Positions 35,681-47,919 of a stretch of 64,000 nucleotides of DNA are shown piece by piece. Numbering within the stretch: the stretch's first letter is position 1; the number at the start of each line of letters is the position of its first letter. The position numbers and the translations under genes were made by a program. The notes beneath the pieces were generated by a model. It was not told the origin of the DNA. It saw only the letters and a list, made by a program, of their open reading frames with translations, and ran no database searches. This stretch comes from Amoebophrya sp. A120 (taxonomy: Eukaryota; Sar; Dinophyceae; Syndiniales; Amoebophryaceae): assembly GCA_905178155.1 (NCBI GenBank), contig CAJINV010000013.1, positions 1,678,281 through 1,742,280 of the forward strand, written 5' to 3'.

Positions 35681-38492
35681 ATGGGAGTCGCCAAGCAAGT
35701 AACCGAAACGCGGATCGCGCCGGCGGCGAGCGAGCCGATCGATACGTCAAACTGGCCCCTGCTACTGAAGAACTACTCCAAGCTAAATGTGCGAACGGGG
35801 CACTACACGCCGCTGCCGTTCGGCTGCTCACCCTTGGCCCGCCCCATGGACGAATACTTGCGGTATCATTATGCTACTTCCAACACGAACTTGTTTGGTT
35901 TCAGTTATTTCTGCATGACCATAGAGGCTCTACTACTAACTTCTACCGCCGGAGGCATCTTCCCTTGTCTGCGGTACCAGGCCGCGGCAAATAGAAGTAG
36001 GTGTTTACTCGCTGGGAAGATTTTTGTAGATTCGCACAATTATGCCATTGCCATCAATTCATTTTTTCCTCCCACACCAGGTACGGGATTTTGAACCTGG
36101 ACAAGCCGGTAAACCCCTCGTCGCACGAGGTGGTTTCTTGGATCAAGAAAATCATGAACTGCGAAAAGACGGGCCACTCCGGGACTCTGGATCCGAAGGT
36201 GAGCGGCTGCTTGCTCGTCTGCCTCAACCGGGCAACCAGGTTGGTCAAGGCGCAGCAGACGGCAGGAAAGGAATACGTCTGCATCTGCAGGTATACATTG
36301 TAGATTTAGGAGTACAACTATGTTGGCACGACTTTGATTAATTTGGTCGTGCACCACATGGCACGTGCAGGCCCTTCACACGGCGGCGCTCAAAAATTTG
36401 CATACGTACGACCGCCTTACACAACAAGCAGACGTGGTTTTGGTGTTGCGTAATGTGTTGCAGCGCTTGCAATCTACTACTTGTAGTGCCACTGTTGAAG
36501 ATAAAACACTCTACTCATCAAAGATTCCACGCCGGGAATTCGAACGGAGTGACGTTAACGAAGGCGAAGATCCAGAAGGCACTGGACACCCTGACCGGTG
36601 CGCTGTTCCAGCGCCCCCCGGTGATCGCGGCGGTCAAGCGGCAGTTGCGGGTGAGAACGATCTACGAAAATAAAATTTTCCACTACGACGAGAAGCGGCA
36701 CCTGGTTACCTTCAACGTCAGCTGCGAGGCGGGCACGTACATTCGAACGCTGTGCGTGCACTTGGGGCTGTTGTTGGGCGTCGGCGCGCACATGCAGGAA
36801 CTACGCCGGGTCCGAAGTGGGGTGCTGGACGAAAACAAACATTTGGTCACCATGCACGACGTACTCGACAGCATGTACCTCTACAACTCGCTCAAGCAGG
36901 AAAGCTACCTCAGGAGCATCGTACTATTATTGTTCTTGGATAAAAAATTCTTTTCCTGTGAGATTGATGTTCTTCATCATTCGATTTATTTTTGGCATTC
37001 AGGATGTTCTTGGAACGTGTAGGTCTAGGGGATAAGAAAAATTCCATCCAAAAAATTTAAATTATTTGTGATGCAGTGCAACTGAGCTTAGGATACATGT
37101 CAAAACTAGTTTCACTTGTTATGCATCATCTGACTACACAGGTCGCCCCGCTGGAGTTGATCTTGTCGAACTATCCAAGAATCGTGGTCAAGGACTCGGC
37201 GGTCAACGCAGTCTGCTACGGCGCCAAGCTGATGATTCCAGGTACTATTTTCATTTAGCAGTGGTTCTTTTGGCGCTATGTATTTACTGACACGACCTAG
37301 CTGCGAGGACAAAACGAAGTAGCATTTGTATGCTTATCTTTCCCACGAAGTACTGCATGCAGCTCTTTTCACAGCACCTGACGGGAAGAAGTCATTGTAT
37401 GCTACGCCGGTCTCGATCATGCAGAAGCGCTCATGTTGTCTACGCAGCTGCTCTCAGTCGTATGAAGCACATCTGTAGTTTATGGAATACTTAACGGCCG
37501 CTGCGAAGAAGACCACGAGGATGTGTTGTTCGGCGCAATGCCGGTTTGTTCTTTCCCTGTGTTCGTCGAGAGAAAAAAAAGAACTGTTTCCATCGTTTCC
37601 CTTTCCCGTCACAGGTATCCTCCGATTCGAGAATAACATCGAGCTTGGAAAGGAGATCGTGATGATGACGACGAAGGGTGAGGCGATCGCGCTGGGGATT
37701 GCACAGATGACCACGTCCGTTATTGCTGCCGTGGACCACGGGTGCGCCGCGATTATCAAGCGCGTCATCATGGAGCGCGACACCTACAACCAGCGGTGGG
37801 GCTTCGGGCCGCGCGCGCAGGACAAGAAGACGCTGATCGCCGAGGGAAAATTGGACTCCAAGGGAAAGGCCAACGCAAAGACCCCGAAGGCCTGGATTTT
37901 GGCGAGCGGAAGGTATAGCTACCTCCCCAGTCTGATCGGGGACGACGAAGCGGAGGCAGAGGTACTGAGTTTGTATGTGCTGCTGGCGTAGTATTCTGAT
38001 GTTCACCGATGGTTATGGTACGATCAAACTCAACTGTAACAGTAGAGTCTGGATAATTTTTGTCTTGCATCAAGAGCACGAGGATTCGATAGATACAGAG
38101 CCTGTCGCGGCTTGTCGCAATACAATGTTTGCCAGATAATTCGAGTGCCGTAGAAGTAATCTTCAGCACAAGTTGTAGTAGTTCTTTGTGATGCGTCACT
38201 CCGCTCTCTGGTGCTGATTCGCGGACCAGGCAGCTGTTTTTTGAGACCACAACTCCGAGTAGAGAGCAGTCAAATATTAGACAATGTCTTCGGCAAAAAT
38301 AATGTGCATCCATAACTACCACAGCTCCCGGCCCGACCAGAAGCAGCCACGAAAACGGAAGACGCGACAGCAGAAAGTACGAAAAACGACGAGGTTGCCG
38401 CCATGAAGAGAAAACTTCTTGCCGCTGCCAGCGAGAGTACACCGGCCACCGAAGAACCGGCGAAGAAGAAAAAGAAGAAAGCGCAAGCTTAA
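35681..38492 (+). CDS. CBF5: dyskerin/Cbf5, H/ACA RNP pseudouridine synthase
   Basis: Catalytic subunit of H/ACA snoRNPs, converting target uridines in rRNA to pseudouridine in the nucleolus. Clear family matches: [20 protein letters not shown]; catalytic Asp in [54 protein letters not shown]; and the PUA domain ([50 protein letters not shown]). Exons: 35681-35862, 36081-36290, about 36371-36920, 37142-37241, 37615-37961, 38325-38492. The last exon gives the usual Lys-rich tail ([13 protein letters not shown]). Introns are GT-AG where resolved. Frame between 36371 and about 36560 is unclear: a short extra intron or alternative junction is needed to recover the family's RLH-type segment before [11 protein letters not shown]. 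No introner was found here. Confidence 0.95.
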
Positions 38493-40143
38493 GAAGAAAA
38501 CCGCGACTTACGAAACATAAACATAACGAAAAAATGACTTACTTGCGACCAAACTTCGACCAGAAATTTGATTCTGTAGAAAGTTACAGGTTTTTTTTTG
38601 TGGGTGGAAAGAGAGAAATCGAAAGCGGCGTCGTGGACGGACCCCCGGTGGTAGCGCGCAACTTTTTACTTGGAATTGCGAATTCATTTTCGCAAACGAA
38701 AGCCAGCGGGCATGAGTTGCTTTTTGATTTCGGAGGAATTGTAGGAAGGAAGTGCTGTATGGGTCTTTTGATCAAGGAAGATGTTTTTTTACGCAAAACA
38801 TACGCATTATGCTTCTAGCGCAGAAGTACTGACGAAAAGAACGCTACATCAACGCAACCGCAATTACGCAAAGGGATTAAGTATCATGTGCATGGTTCTT
38901 CATTATACGCAACGTCGACCTGTCAACGTCAAAACACGAAAGAAAAAATCGAACGATCGTCCGATGCAATGATGCACGGAATCTATCAAAGCAGGATGAA
39001 ATATTGGAATCACAACGCTGAAGGAGTTTTTTCGGGGACAGAAATTGCTCCGAGAACATCACCATTGGAATTTGGAATGTACGCAGGAAAATGAACATGT
39101 ACGCAGATAGCTGCAGCCAAAGTGCATCTGAAAAAAAGGTCATCCATGTGTGAGTTTTTTGGACGGTGGGCGTGTACCGCCGCCGCCGCGCTTTTTGCCA
39201 GGTGAAGGGCGCGCTTTGCCGCCAAGCTGCAGATCAGGATGAGGAGTTCCTCTTTGATGTGTCTGGAACGTAGCCGGGAAGGCACCACCGCATTCTAGTT
39301 GAGCGTTGTGCTAGCATTGACTGCTTTCTTCAGCTGGAGTGCGACTTAGCCGTGAAGGGCTTGCCTGAGTGAAGAAAGTTCAACGGCGAATTGTGGAGGG
39401 GGGTCATTACAATGCGAGTTTATTTATTTCAGAGAGGTAGAGGTAGTAGTAGTAGTAGGTTCTAGTTTGTTGGTGAAGACTTAAGCGATGCACTAGCAGT
39501 TCCAGCGGAAATGCGATGGTTCTACGCCGCTTGCACAGCAAGAGAGTCGTGATTGTGCTAACGTCAATTCGTCTTAATCTCGGACAAGTGTTTTTTTCAA
39601 ACTCATATTTCCACGTCAAAAATGCGTTAATTTTTTCGTTGCGCATTTATTGCACCGGCGGCGCGGTCTGACATTTTCTTCGTGCTGTGGAAACAAAGTG
39701 GAATTGCGTGGCGGGAAAGCTGTGGTTTACCCGCATGTAGTGGCGGCGCACTTAGACCAGACGGAATCGAATTTCCGCTAGTGCCAGTGTCTTAGAACAA
39801 CCTGCACGACGGGAGCCAGTCTTCGCTTCACGAGACCATCGCAGGAGGCCGCGGGAGTGTAGTTTTTCTGTATAATATTAAGCCGAAAAATAAAAACATA
39901 AAGCTCGCCGCTGTGGCTGCAACGGAGGTACTGACACCAATCTTCAGGACCAGGAAAAATAAGTAGAACCGGGTAGAACTACAAACACGTACGGTAGTGA
40001 AGATCATGAAAACTACGCCAGCGCGAAAGCGCGCGCGGTGGAGAGCAGTTCCGTCAGAGCTGGTGTCGGCGCAGCCAACGGTAACATTATCTTCATCGGA
40101 AACATCAAGAATCGCGACCACAGCTTCTCCCGCACGAATAAAA
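38493..40143. other. intergenic; weak coding hints only
   Basis: Two weak hints: an open frame at 38534-38818 with no recognisable domain, and an ATG near 39148 followed by a short Ala-rich frame ending at a plausible donor (GCCAG then GTGAAG). Neither is supported enough to call. Confidence 0.35.
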
Positions 40144-43100
40144 ATGCGACCTTTATTCCCCTTCACAACCCTGCTGTCGTTCCTGGTCTTGGTTTTGCCT
40201 TTTCTCCCCGAAACTGCCCACGCGATTTTCTGCCGGCAATTCAAGCACGTGGAGGATCTTGGGCAGGTCGGCACCGATTTGCAACGGTCGATGTACTGCG
40301 GGGAGGAGGTCTATTCGTGCGTGTTGTTCCGCGGCACTTACCTGCTTCGCGGACACCCGGTCAAAAACTTCACGAAGTATTTTTGGGATGGCGGCTGCGG
40401 AATACGCCCGCAAGACCGGCTGTACGATAGCAGGTACAATAGAATATCAACGTGATAAGTTGTTACATTGTTCGATATTAGACGACCTTGCGACACAAGA
40501 TTTATTCTTCCGAGAACAAAACTTAGATTGGCCCAAGAAGCTGAAATAAACACAAACAGGATAAATCCGCCGTCCAACGGTGAAAACCACATGATGCGGT
40601 TTTCCTGCAACGGAACCAACCTCGCCCTGGAACCCAACCTGTACTATGGCGACTCTACGCCTTGCCCGGAGGAGAAAGTCATCATCGTCAACAACACGGT
40701 CTTGGAGGGCGTCATTTACGGGCCGAACGGCACGATTCTGAACGTCACGACGACGAGTACCTCGACTGCGCCTCCGCTCGAGGACACGGAAACTACGACC
40801 AAACCGCCGTTCACCTACGAGGTGGGGCCGCCGAATATGGGGATGGACTACCTCACAGCTACCTTCGACAACCGGTTCTACCCCATACCCAGGCAGGGAC
40901 CCAACCACATGACCTACTGCGTATTTATTTTCGTGGTTTCGCGATGTTCATTTTCCCAGCCGTGTAGTTCGTTTTGCTTTTGAATTTCTTGACATCGAAA
41001 GCTACGACCGTAAGTGCTTGTTTCTATGAAAACCACAAACCACTCCAGGTCTGGAGCGACCCCGAAGCTACATTAGCCGCTCTGATTGCGTCCATGCAGG
41101 AGCTATGCAATGCAAAAGTATCGTAGTGGTCGCAGTAGGTGCTTATATGCATGACAAAACTGCTTGCTGACCACCTGAATCTGCAGGAGAAACGTCGTAA
41201 TTTCTTCCTGAAAAGAGTTGTGATGCGACTTCTAATTCTACTAGTTGCGATATTTTTGCAATGCATAGGAGCCGAAGGGGAACGACTCCAATATGACGGA
41301 CGAATTGGACTTGTCCGACCAGAACGCAACCGACAATGCCACCAACGATATCCTGAGCAAAAGCGTTTCCACCGCGGTAGAGTTGTCATGCAGATTTGCA
41401 GTTTCAGATATGAAACGTTTGTAAATGCGGATGCGCATCATGATCCCCATGAGAACAGCGATCCCAATCGTGTTTTGAATTTGTGATGCTGTCAGCTACA
41501 GGATGAGGAATTGGCTTTGTGATGCGGGTGTCCTTCTTGTTAGCCTGCACTACAGTTGTACAGCATGCGTGGCTTCGAAAGCTTCTGCATTTGTGTTGCT
41601 AAGTTGTTCCCAACTTGACTCTTGCGTGGGGACGTTTTTGCTCAGGATAAACGACACGGACACCCTCTCGGCGTTCGGGTTCGCCACGGGGCCCCGGAGG
41701 GAACCCAACCTGCGGCTCGACGAGGCCGAGATTGGTGCCCCGCCGAAGGACGCGGAGACACCGTATGTCCTCGGACGGTACATCGCGTCAGAGGATCCCG
41801 CTGGCGAGTCCTGGCGCGAGTATGGCTACTTGGCGTACGGGAGCAACGACTTGCTTCCGGCAAGAAATTCCCTGGTCCGGTCGCTGGAACAGGAGGAGGA
41901 TGCTACAACAACTCCTGCGTCGTCGGAAGAGAGCAGCTCCACGGGCGGTGGACGGAGTACGCGGAGCGTCCGTGGGACGACGCCTGGTGGGACGTCGAGA
42001 GGCTTTTCCACCGCATCCTCCGAGGAAAGCGAAGTAGAACGCACAACGACGTCGAGAAGTTCTGGTTCTGCAGAATCGGAATTTGTTTCTTCATCGTCGC
42101 CCTCTAGTGCAGCTGCTGTTGTTCCAAAGGGGTTCAAGGAACTGAGGAGCACCCACGACCTGACGCGGGTGCTGACCCTGCCGGTACCGATGGAGCTGCG
42201 GAACTACGTGAAGCCAACGATTGAGGAGATCCGGCGGCAGGAGGAGAAAAAACGCCAAAGGGAAGCGGCGCGGCAAGAACTTCTGGCGAAAAAAGAAAAA
42301 GACGAAAGCGAAGCCAATATCGGGCGGATCCCACCGGAACTCCTCAGGATAGAAAACGCGAACAGCAAAGAGCAGGACGAAGCCACCACCTTGCCTCCGG
42401 TCCAGCCGGTCGGAGGTGGTGGGGTGTTAGACTACTTGCATGGGGTGGACGATGCGGGCAACAACGACAACAACCCTGGTAATCAAGACTCGGAGCACGC
42501 CGACGTACCAGAGCCGGATAGCGCCATTCTGCTGATGCAGCCCGACGGGGAGAATCACCAAGTGACAGCAGCATCATCTTCCGGGCAACAAGATGAGTTT
42601 CAAGATGAAAAGAATCGCCAGAAAAATTATCTCCAAGACAACGAAAATGTTGAACCAAGACGCGAACAACAACACCGCTTCCGCCAAGAAAGCGGCGCGA
42701 GGAGGGATCATCGGAAAAAGCACACCAGCATCCGGAGTGGCGAAGGGGCCACGGCGTCCTGGGATGTTGATGAAAATAGCAATCTAGTACCGCCAGGTGT
42801 AGCACAGGCTTTAGTACACGGAGGGACGGAAGACAGAACGTCGATTGACAAGACCACCTCCCCGGACAACATCCTTGCTAATGCAGAGGCGGAGAGGATG
42901 CGGCTGCTCGCGGAAGCACAGGTTCTGCTGGATCCAACCCCGGAAAAGTACTATAACGCGACGGAGGACCGGTTTGATCCGGACTGGGCGACGGACATTT
43001 TGTGCACGGTGGTGTCAAATGCCACGTATTTTTACAACTACCCACCCGTGGAGGAGCAGTGCGGGGACGGCCTCACGCTACCGATACGGGCTCGGGACTT

Positions 43101-44671
43101 CGCGCACAAAGACACCTACTTCTTCAATATATCCCGGTAAGTACTTATTGTAGATACAGATCTGCTGGTGCAGCTCAGTGTCCGTTGTGCAGCAGCCCGT
43201 CGTAGTTGCGTAGTTTAGGAATTTCTTTTGCGTGATGTCGAATGTTGATATTGCTGTAGCATTTTTTTTGTTTCACAAAAAACAGGACCCTCGTTGAGTA
43301 TCCGTATTCGCAGTACGACCTTCCGCCGGAGCGCAACGTGGTGAAGCAGTTTGGCTGTCTGAGTCCGCCGCAGTCGATCCCCCTGTGCTTCGAGCGTGCT
43401 ATCCCCGAGAAGAAAGCTACTTAGCGTTAGCATACCACATTTGTAATGTCAGAATGAATACATAAGCATGGCCGAAGCGCCATGCCATAGGCCTGCGCAT
43501 GACAGATTTGCATGCCTATTAATTTCTGCATTACAGACTATGCGCTCTGCTAGTTTTTTTCTCCGGGATACGTGCCCCCGAAAACCCGGAACTGGCGAAC
43601 GCGGACGCCATATCCGGAGTAAAAATGTCCCCACCTCATACTTAAGTTGGGAACTCTGCAACGCAAATCCAGAAGCTTTGCGAGTCACGCGCATTGCAGG
43701 TTCTTCGCAAGGACAGTTGCATCACAAAGCCATCTCCTCAGCCTGTTTACATCCTTGAAAATGCGAAAGCACAACTGAGGATGCCCCTCTGGGGATGGGC
43801 ATTACGAATGTATCGGTCATTGCAAATCTGCATGAAAAGTCTGGGGTGGGGACATTTTTACTCAGGATGTGCCATCGAGCCATTGGACTGTCTGATCGAC
43901 TACGACGCGGAGATTTGCTTTGAATCCAATTGTATCATGTGCAAATATGTTTGTGTCTGGACGAAAACAGGCACATGTCATACAGTTTCTTTCTGAATCT
44001 GCAAACAGGTCTGGCATGTTGCGCACAGAGAATGACAAGTTCTGCGGAGGGTTCTCCATTGCTAGTCTACATAAGAAATGCAAATGCCCTGCCACTGAGA
44101 CAAAAATCGCATATATTTTGCTGACTGTGCATACACAGATTTTTGCCCGTTCCGGAATTCACATCACAAGTGTGCATTCGTCCAGACCCAAGCATATTTG
44201 CAATGCATATGTTGCAACTCCGCGTTTTTTTCCAAGAGAACATTCTCGCTGTTTTCCTCCCTGTCCTTTCTGTTCGTCTTTTTGCATATGCTGAGTACAA
44301 ACGTCCTCGCCCCAGAAGACTTGCCATTCAAAATTGCATGCTCAGAATCAATGTTTGTCATGCGGCGCTCCAAAAGATGCGCTTTCCAGTGGTGTTTGAG
44401 AATTTGTCGTGCACGAATCAGGATAGCAGAGTGGATCTGTGACGTGTCTGCACTATCTGGGCACGACTTGTCTGCATGCCCAATGTTGTCATGCGTGGGC
44501 CTCCATCAAAGTTCTCGTTCTGGACTTGTCTTGTAGAGGTTCCAACTTGCCGTTGCCTTTGGTCGTGTGGGGGCGTTTTTACACAGGATACTGCAGTACT
44601 TCGTTTTTGCGCAGCACGACACCAGGATAGGTTTTGCAAAATTTTCATCGAGGCCCCTCAGAGGAAGGTAG
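40144..44671 (+). CDS. large secreted or membrane protein with six introners (872 aa)
   Basis: Model: 40144-40433, 40560-40920, 41049-41103, 41273-41348, 41655-43136, 43286-43399, 43576-43610, 43875-43932, 44215-44286, 44596-44671. The sum is 2619 nt, divisible by three. Introns after exons 1, 2 and 5 are GT-AG; the other six are introners. The N terminus is a signal peptide (FPFTTLLSFLVLVLPFLPETAHA), followed by a Cys-containing ectodomain with many N-x-T/S sites (NGTNLALEPNLYY, NVTTTSTST). A long Ser/Glu/Gln/Asp-rich middle is encoded by the 1.5-kb exon. Near the C terminus is a hydrophobic segment (FSLFSSLSFLFVFLQYFVFA) that could anchor it. An in-frame ATG at 39997 lies upstream; 40144 is chosen because it starts the signal peptide. 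The stop after the last introner is less certain. No family recognised. Confidence 0.7.
41104..41267 (+). mobile_element. introner, duplication GGAGC
   Basis: 164 bp between perfect GGAGC copies (41099-41103, 41268-41272). Ends are TATGCAATGCAAAAGTATCG and (right end reverse-complemented) TATGCATTGCAAAAATATCG. Removal joins ATG CAG GAG C to CG AAG GGG in frame. Confidence 0.9.
41349..41649 (+). mobile_element. introner, duplication AACGA
   Basis: 301 bp between perfect AACGA copies (41344-41348, 41650-41654). Ends are TATCCTGAGCAAAAGCGTTT and (right end reverse-complemented) TATCCTGAGCAAAAACGTCC, then CCAC. Removal gives NATNDTDTLSAF in frame. An ATG-starting frame at 41503 begins inside this element and is not the gene start. 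Confidence 0.92.
43400..43570 (+). mobile_element. introner, duplication CGTGC
   Basis: 171 bp between perfect CGTGC copies (43395-43399, 43571-43575). Ends are TATCCCCGAGAAGAAAGCTA and (right end reverse-complemented) TATCCCGGAGAAAAAAACTA. Removal abolishes an in-frame TAG at 43422 and gives LCFERAPENPELANADA. Confidence 0.9.
43611..43869 (+). mobile_element. introner, duplication CGCCA/TGCCA
   Basis: 259 bp with ends TATCCGGAGTAAAAATGTCC (then CCAC) and right end GTGGGGACATTTTTACTCAGGATG. Flanking 5-mers match at four of five. Removal gives NADAIEPLDCLIDYD in frame. Only a 35-nt exon separates it from the previous introner. Confidence 0.85.
43933..44209 (+). mobile_element. introner, duplication AATTG/TGTTG
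   Basis: 277 bp with left end TATCATGTGCAAATATGTTT, then GTGTCTGGACGAA. The right end TTCGTCCAGACCCAAGCATA continues TTTGCAATGCATA. Flanks match at three of five. Removal gives CFESNCNSAFFSK in frame. Confidence 0.75.
44287..44590 (+). mobile_element. introner, duplication TTGCA/CTGCA
   Basis: 304 bp with ends TATGCTGAGTACAAACGTCC (then TCGCCCC) and (right end reverse-complemented) TATCCTGTGTAAAAACGCCC (then CCAC). Flanks match at four of five. Removal extends the hydrophobic C-terminal segment in frame. Confidence 0.8.
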
Positions 44672-44993
44672 CAGGATGAACACCAGTCGTACCACCTACG
44701 AGCAGTGCTCCGTGTACCGCGCTTTCAAAATGAAAATTTCGATGTTCGACGTTAGTACTCAATACCTGTTGACCGGGGCCTGTGAAGCGTCCGGCCTGAT
44801 AATCGAAATATCGACATTATGTTGATCTTCTTTGAAGACGGAAAACAAAACATAAACGTGCGCGTGGTATTTTCTAGAAGCGACATAATTATCCACGACC
44901 TTGATTGTTGTATCGCGTTTTTTTTTTCAAGAGCACTACAGTTGTAGTTCTTCGCGATCTTCTTGCACCATCTCACACCACGTAGACCACAAA
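44672..44993. other. short intergenic spacer
   Basis: Separates the 872-residue gene from the next signal-peptide gene. A short open frame at 44634-44825 overlaps it and could be an alternative 3' exon, but has no supporting domain. Confidence 0.35.
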
Positions 44994-46094
44994 ATGCGGG
45001 TAACCAACTCACTGGCACTAACGCTGCTGCTCCTGCTCCTCCTCCGAGCACAAACGGTGTTGTCAGCGCAACCGCAGCATGTGCCGGTCAAGATACCACG
45101 AGCGGGCAGCTGCACCGCGAAGCTGCAAGTGGGTCATGATAGCGCAAGAACGCCTCTATTAGCAAGAGAAGGACCACAGAGAGTGGTTTTTAACGCAGCC
45201 GACAGCACGGAAGCTGCAGCTCGCGGTCCAACACGTGCGCCGTCAAGTGGCTCGTTCTTTGACGAGAAACCCGGTAATTTATTCAATTGTGGGAAAGAAC
45301 TTGCCCGGGGCAGCACGAGCACCAGTGCAACTACTACATCTTCTGCGGCACGACCAGGTGCTGGTGAAGAGATGCAACATACCGCCCAAGAGGTCCTTGA
45401 CTTGATAGCGCATGTGCTGGCGCAAAGCCGGGGGATAATTGAGTTGTTTACTATGTACAACAGCACGGACGTGGAGGGCGAAGCCGGTCTCTGCCGCGAG
45501 GAACAAGAAGATATTAATCTTGTCTTTTCGCCGCGGACGGAGCGAGAACCGGAGCCGGAGACCGAGTCGCATCTTACCTGCGGTTCCTCCACCGGGGAGA
45601 GTCGAGAAACGAAACCGGAGCCGGAGAGTTTGGAATCCGTGAAAGTTTTTTGTTCGAGAAAATCACAAGTGCAGAAGGAGCAGTTGTTGCAGCTCCTGGA
45701 AACAGACGAATTTTTCGAGGACATTCTGGCGAGCGAAATCATCTATCACAGAGAAAAAGGTATCAACTTCTACAGGGCATCTTCGTTGTAGAATGAAGGA
45801 AAAACAAAAGTAAAAGTTTTGTCTTGCATTACCTAAGCACCATGCTATCGGCCTAACCGTGACGGTTTATTTTTTGTATGTTTATTCATTTGTGCAATAC
45901 AAGCGTGCCCTGGTTGTAACTTTTTTTTCTGGGATATCGTCCCAAGACTGCGGAAATTCAACTACGGGCAGCTGCGGCGCTTTTTCCCCGGGGTGGAGAC
46001 GAAAAAACTGCTTTTGCTGCTCATCAAGGCGTACGAGGAATTTGAACATGGCAAGCATATCGTGGAAGCTGCTTCTGACCTGACTGGAATATGA
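44994..46094 (+). CDS. secreted protein, uncharacterised (300 aa)
   Basis: Model: 44994-45743 and 45942-46094 (903 nt, divisible by three), joined across an introner-like intron. It has a strong signal peptide (SLALTLLLLLLLRAQTVLSA) followed by Ser/Thr/Ala-rich sequence. Two helical segments follow (EVLDLIAHVLAQSRGIIELF, KEQLLQLLETDEFFEDILAS), then an acidic, Cys-containing stretch. The second exon is basic/amphipathic (RLRKFNYGQLRRFFPGVETK, LLLLLIKAYEEFE). Reading through the intron would stop at 45791. No family recognised. Confidence 0.7.
45744..45936 (+). mobile_element. introner, duplication TCATC/TCGTC
   Basis: 193 bp with ends TATCACAGAGAAAAAGGTAT and (right end reverse-complemented) TATCCCAGAAAAAAAAGTTA. 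Flanks match at four of five. Removal gives LASEI-[IV]-PRLRKFNYG in frame and makes the gene a multiple of three. Confidence 0.75.
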
Positions 46095-46405
46095 CCTGCA
46101 TAGAATAAATGGAGTCTCGTCGCTTCAGGATCAGATTCAGAAGACAAGTGATGCAACTCGGCAGGCATCTGCGACAAGATTCAGATTGATAGATGTTTTT
46201 TCGGCTGACCCCCGGCGACCGGAATAAAATGCTGATAGTTTAGAATAGTCGCAACTTCTAAGTAGATACGTGGCCTCTCAAGCCCGCCTGAAGCAACGGC
46301 AAGAACATGTTTTGCACTACATACCCGAGGACGTCGAAGGCATCGTCATCATCCTCCTCCGGCTCCACTATTGCTCTCCTTCCGGGAGTTTTCTTATACC
46401 GCAAC

Positions 46406-47530
46406 ATGGCGGAGGCGGTACTCGATCAGATCAAAGAGTGGCTGGAAGAGCTGTTGGGAGACGAGCTGGAGGAACAGGACCACCAGGAGGGCACGATCAT
46501 AAGCGCTCTCGATGCAAATTTCTCCTCCGGAAGGCTTGTCTCGCCCGGATCGGGGTTGTCGTCCTCCTTGTCCTATGTTGTGTACATAAAGTATCGTCCG
46601 CTTAAGTAATTGCAGGAAGCATGCACCATAAAAACAAACTTCTTTCTTACGCTTAATCTGCGTTAGCGCGCCGAGCCAAGTGTAGTTTATGATGTTGCGG
46701 CAAAAATTTCCACTAGGGGCCAGATGCTTTTGAATTGCATATCTTCGGCAGGTCGGCGGGGAGGTCGAATGGCGCGTTGGGCGAGGAGGCACGGGGAGGT
46801 GCTGGCTCTTCTTCGCGGGGGCAGCAGTCATCATCTGCAGCGGACTATCCTGTGTAAAAAGCGTCCCCGTCCTCCCAGAGTCAAGGTGGGGATTTTCGAT
46901 TGTGCAACACAAAACTATTTTCCAGGAGTTGTAGGAGTCACGCATGACTAGCTTGGCTCGGCACCAGCGTCGTCGTGCCTATGTACTCCAAATCCGTGCT
47001 GTGTGTCATCCAGATTAGCGCCTGACCAATTTTTCCGAAACGCCATGAGGAAATGCCTCTCGTCATGGAGGGCCGCATGAAAAAAAAACCTCATCCAGGG
47101 CAGGCAAATTTACATGGTGATAACTGTGGGGATCGGCACGTTTTTGCTCAGAATACGGACGCTTCAACCCTTACACCCGACTCGACGGATTTTTTGGCCA
47201 GCCCGAAAACGGTAAAATCCTGGAGCCAGTCGACTACCGCTTCTTCTTCCGGTGTAGTTCTTGGGGAACAAGGCAAAAAAAGCACGACCAGTAGCTGCAC
47301 ATCGACGTCTGCTACATCATCAAGTTTACTTTCGTCATCAAAACCGAGGAAGTCCTGGTCTCTACTGCTGTCGGATAGTCTGGCTGGGACAAAACACGCG
47401 AAGCAGCCTTGGTGGGTGTAGAAGCACTTCTCCTGGTTCGTCTTTCATCCCAGTCTGCGAGTACAACAAGTTCGTGCGGTATTTCGACAACACCTGTGGC
47501 CTTTTTTCGTGGAGCTGTCATGATCTGTAG
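46406..47530 (+). CDS. partial model of a small membrane or Cys-rich protein
   Basis: Exon evidence: ATG at 46406 with an acidic helix (MAEAVLDQIKEWLEELLGDE); an exon from 46752 with a hydrophobic segment (CWLFFAGAAVIICSG), joined across an introner to RFNPYTRLDGFFGQPEN (47161-47211); then a GT-AG intron to 47454 (VCEYNKFVRYFDNTCGLFSW). Phases agree from 46752 onward. The junction of the first exon and the 3' end are unresolved. It may be the 5' part of the following gene, since both are Cys-rich and no clear promoter gap separates them. Confidence 0.45.
46846..47155 (+). mobile_element. introner, duplication CGGAC
   Basis: 310 bp between perfect CGGAC copies (46841-46845, 47156-47160). Ends are TATCCTGTGTAAAAAGCGTC and a right end with CACGTTTTTGCTCAGAATA. 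It sits right after a predicted membrane segment. Removal is in frame. Confidence 0.88.
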
Positions 47531-47919
47531 TAGTGGCAGCTGCAGCGATGCGCCGCGTTGCCACAGCACTGCTGCTCGACAGAAACTTTGTTACTCGTCT
47601 TCGTCACCGAGCTTGAGAGAGAATTGGAATTCAGATCGACTTCGATGGGAATCGCATCGCAATTGAAGCCCGGAGAAGGGTCGCCAGCCGTGGCTGGCCG
47701 GCGGAGGATGGATAGTAGCCTTGTCGATTCTACTTGCGGAGGATCGTTCTTCTCGACACGTGAAGCGCGATCGACCACTCGCACTGCTCGTGAACTTGTT
47801 TGTGTCCTCTACTGAAACGAGACTTCTTCGAACACAGCGTAAATACCTACGAGTATAATCGAGATTCAAGTAGTACTGCCGAATACTCCGGTGGAAAAAT
47901 ATCAGGCTGTAGCAGCAGA

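Noticed and set aside
36291-36370. Introner in the dyskerin gene (GCAGG on both sides)
   Set aside because: A direct repeat is present, but the ends are not inverted repeats and GT-AG also fits.
41503-43140. Long frame starting with ATG at 41503 as a separate 545-residue protein
   Set aside because: The ATG lies inside the introner 41349-41649. Removing that element joins the exon in frame to upstream exons with a signal peptide.
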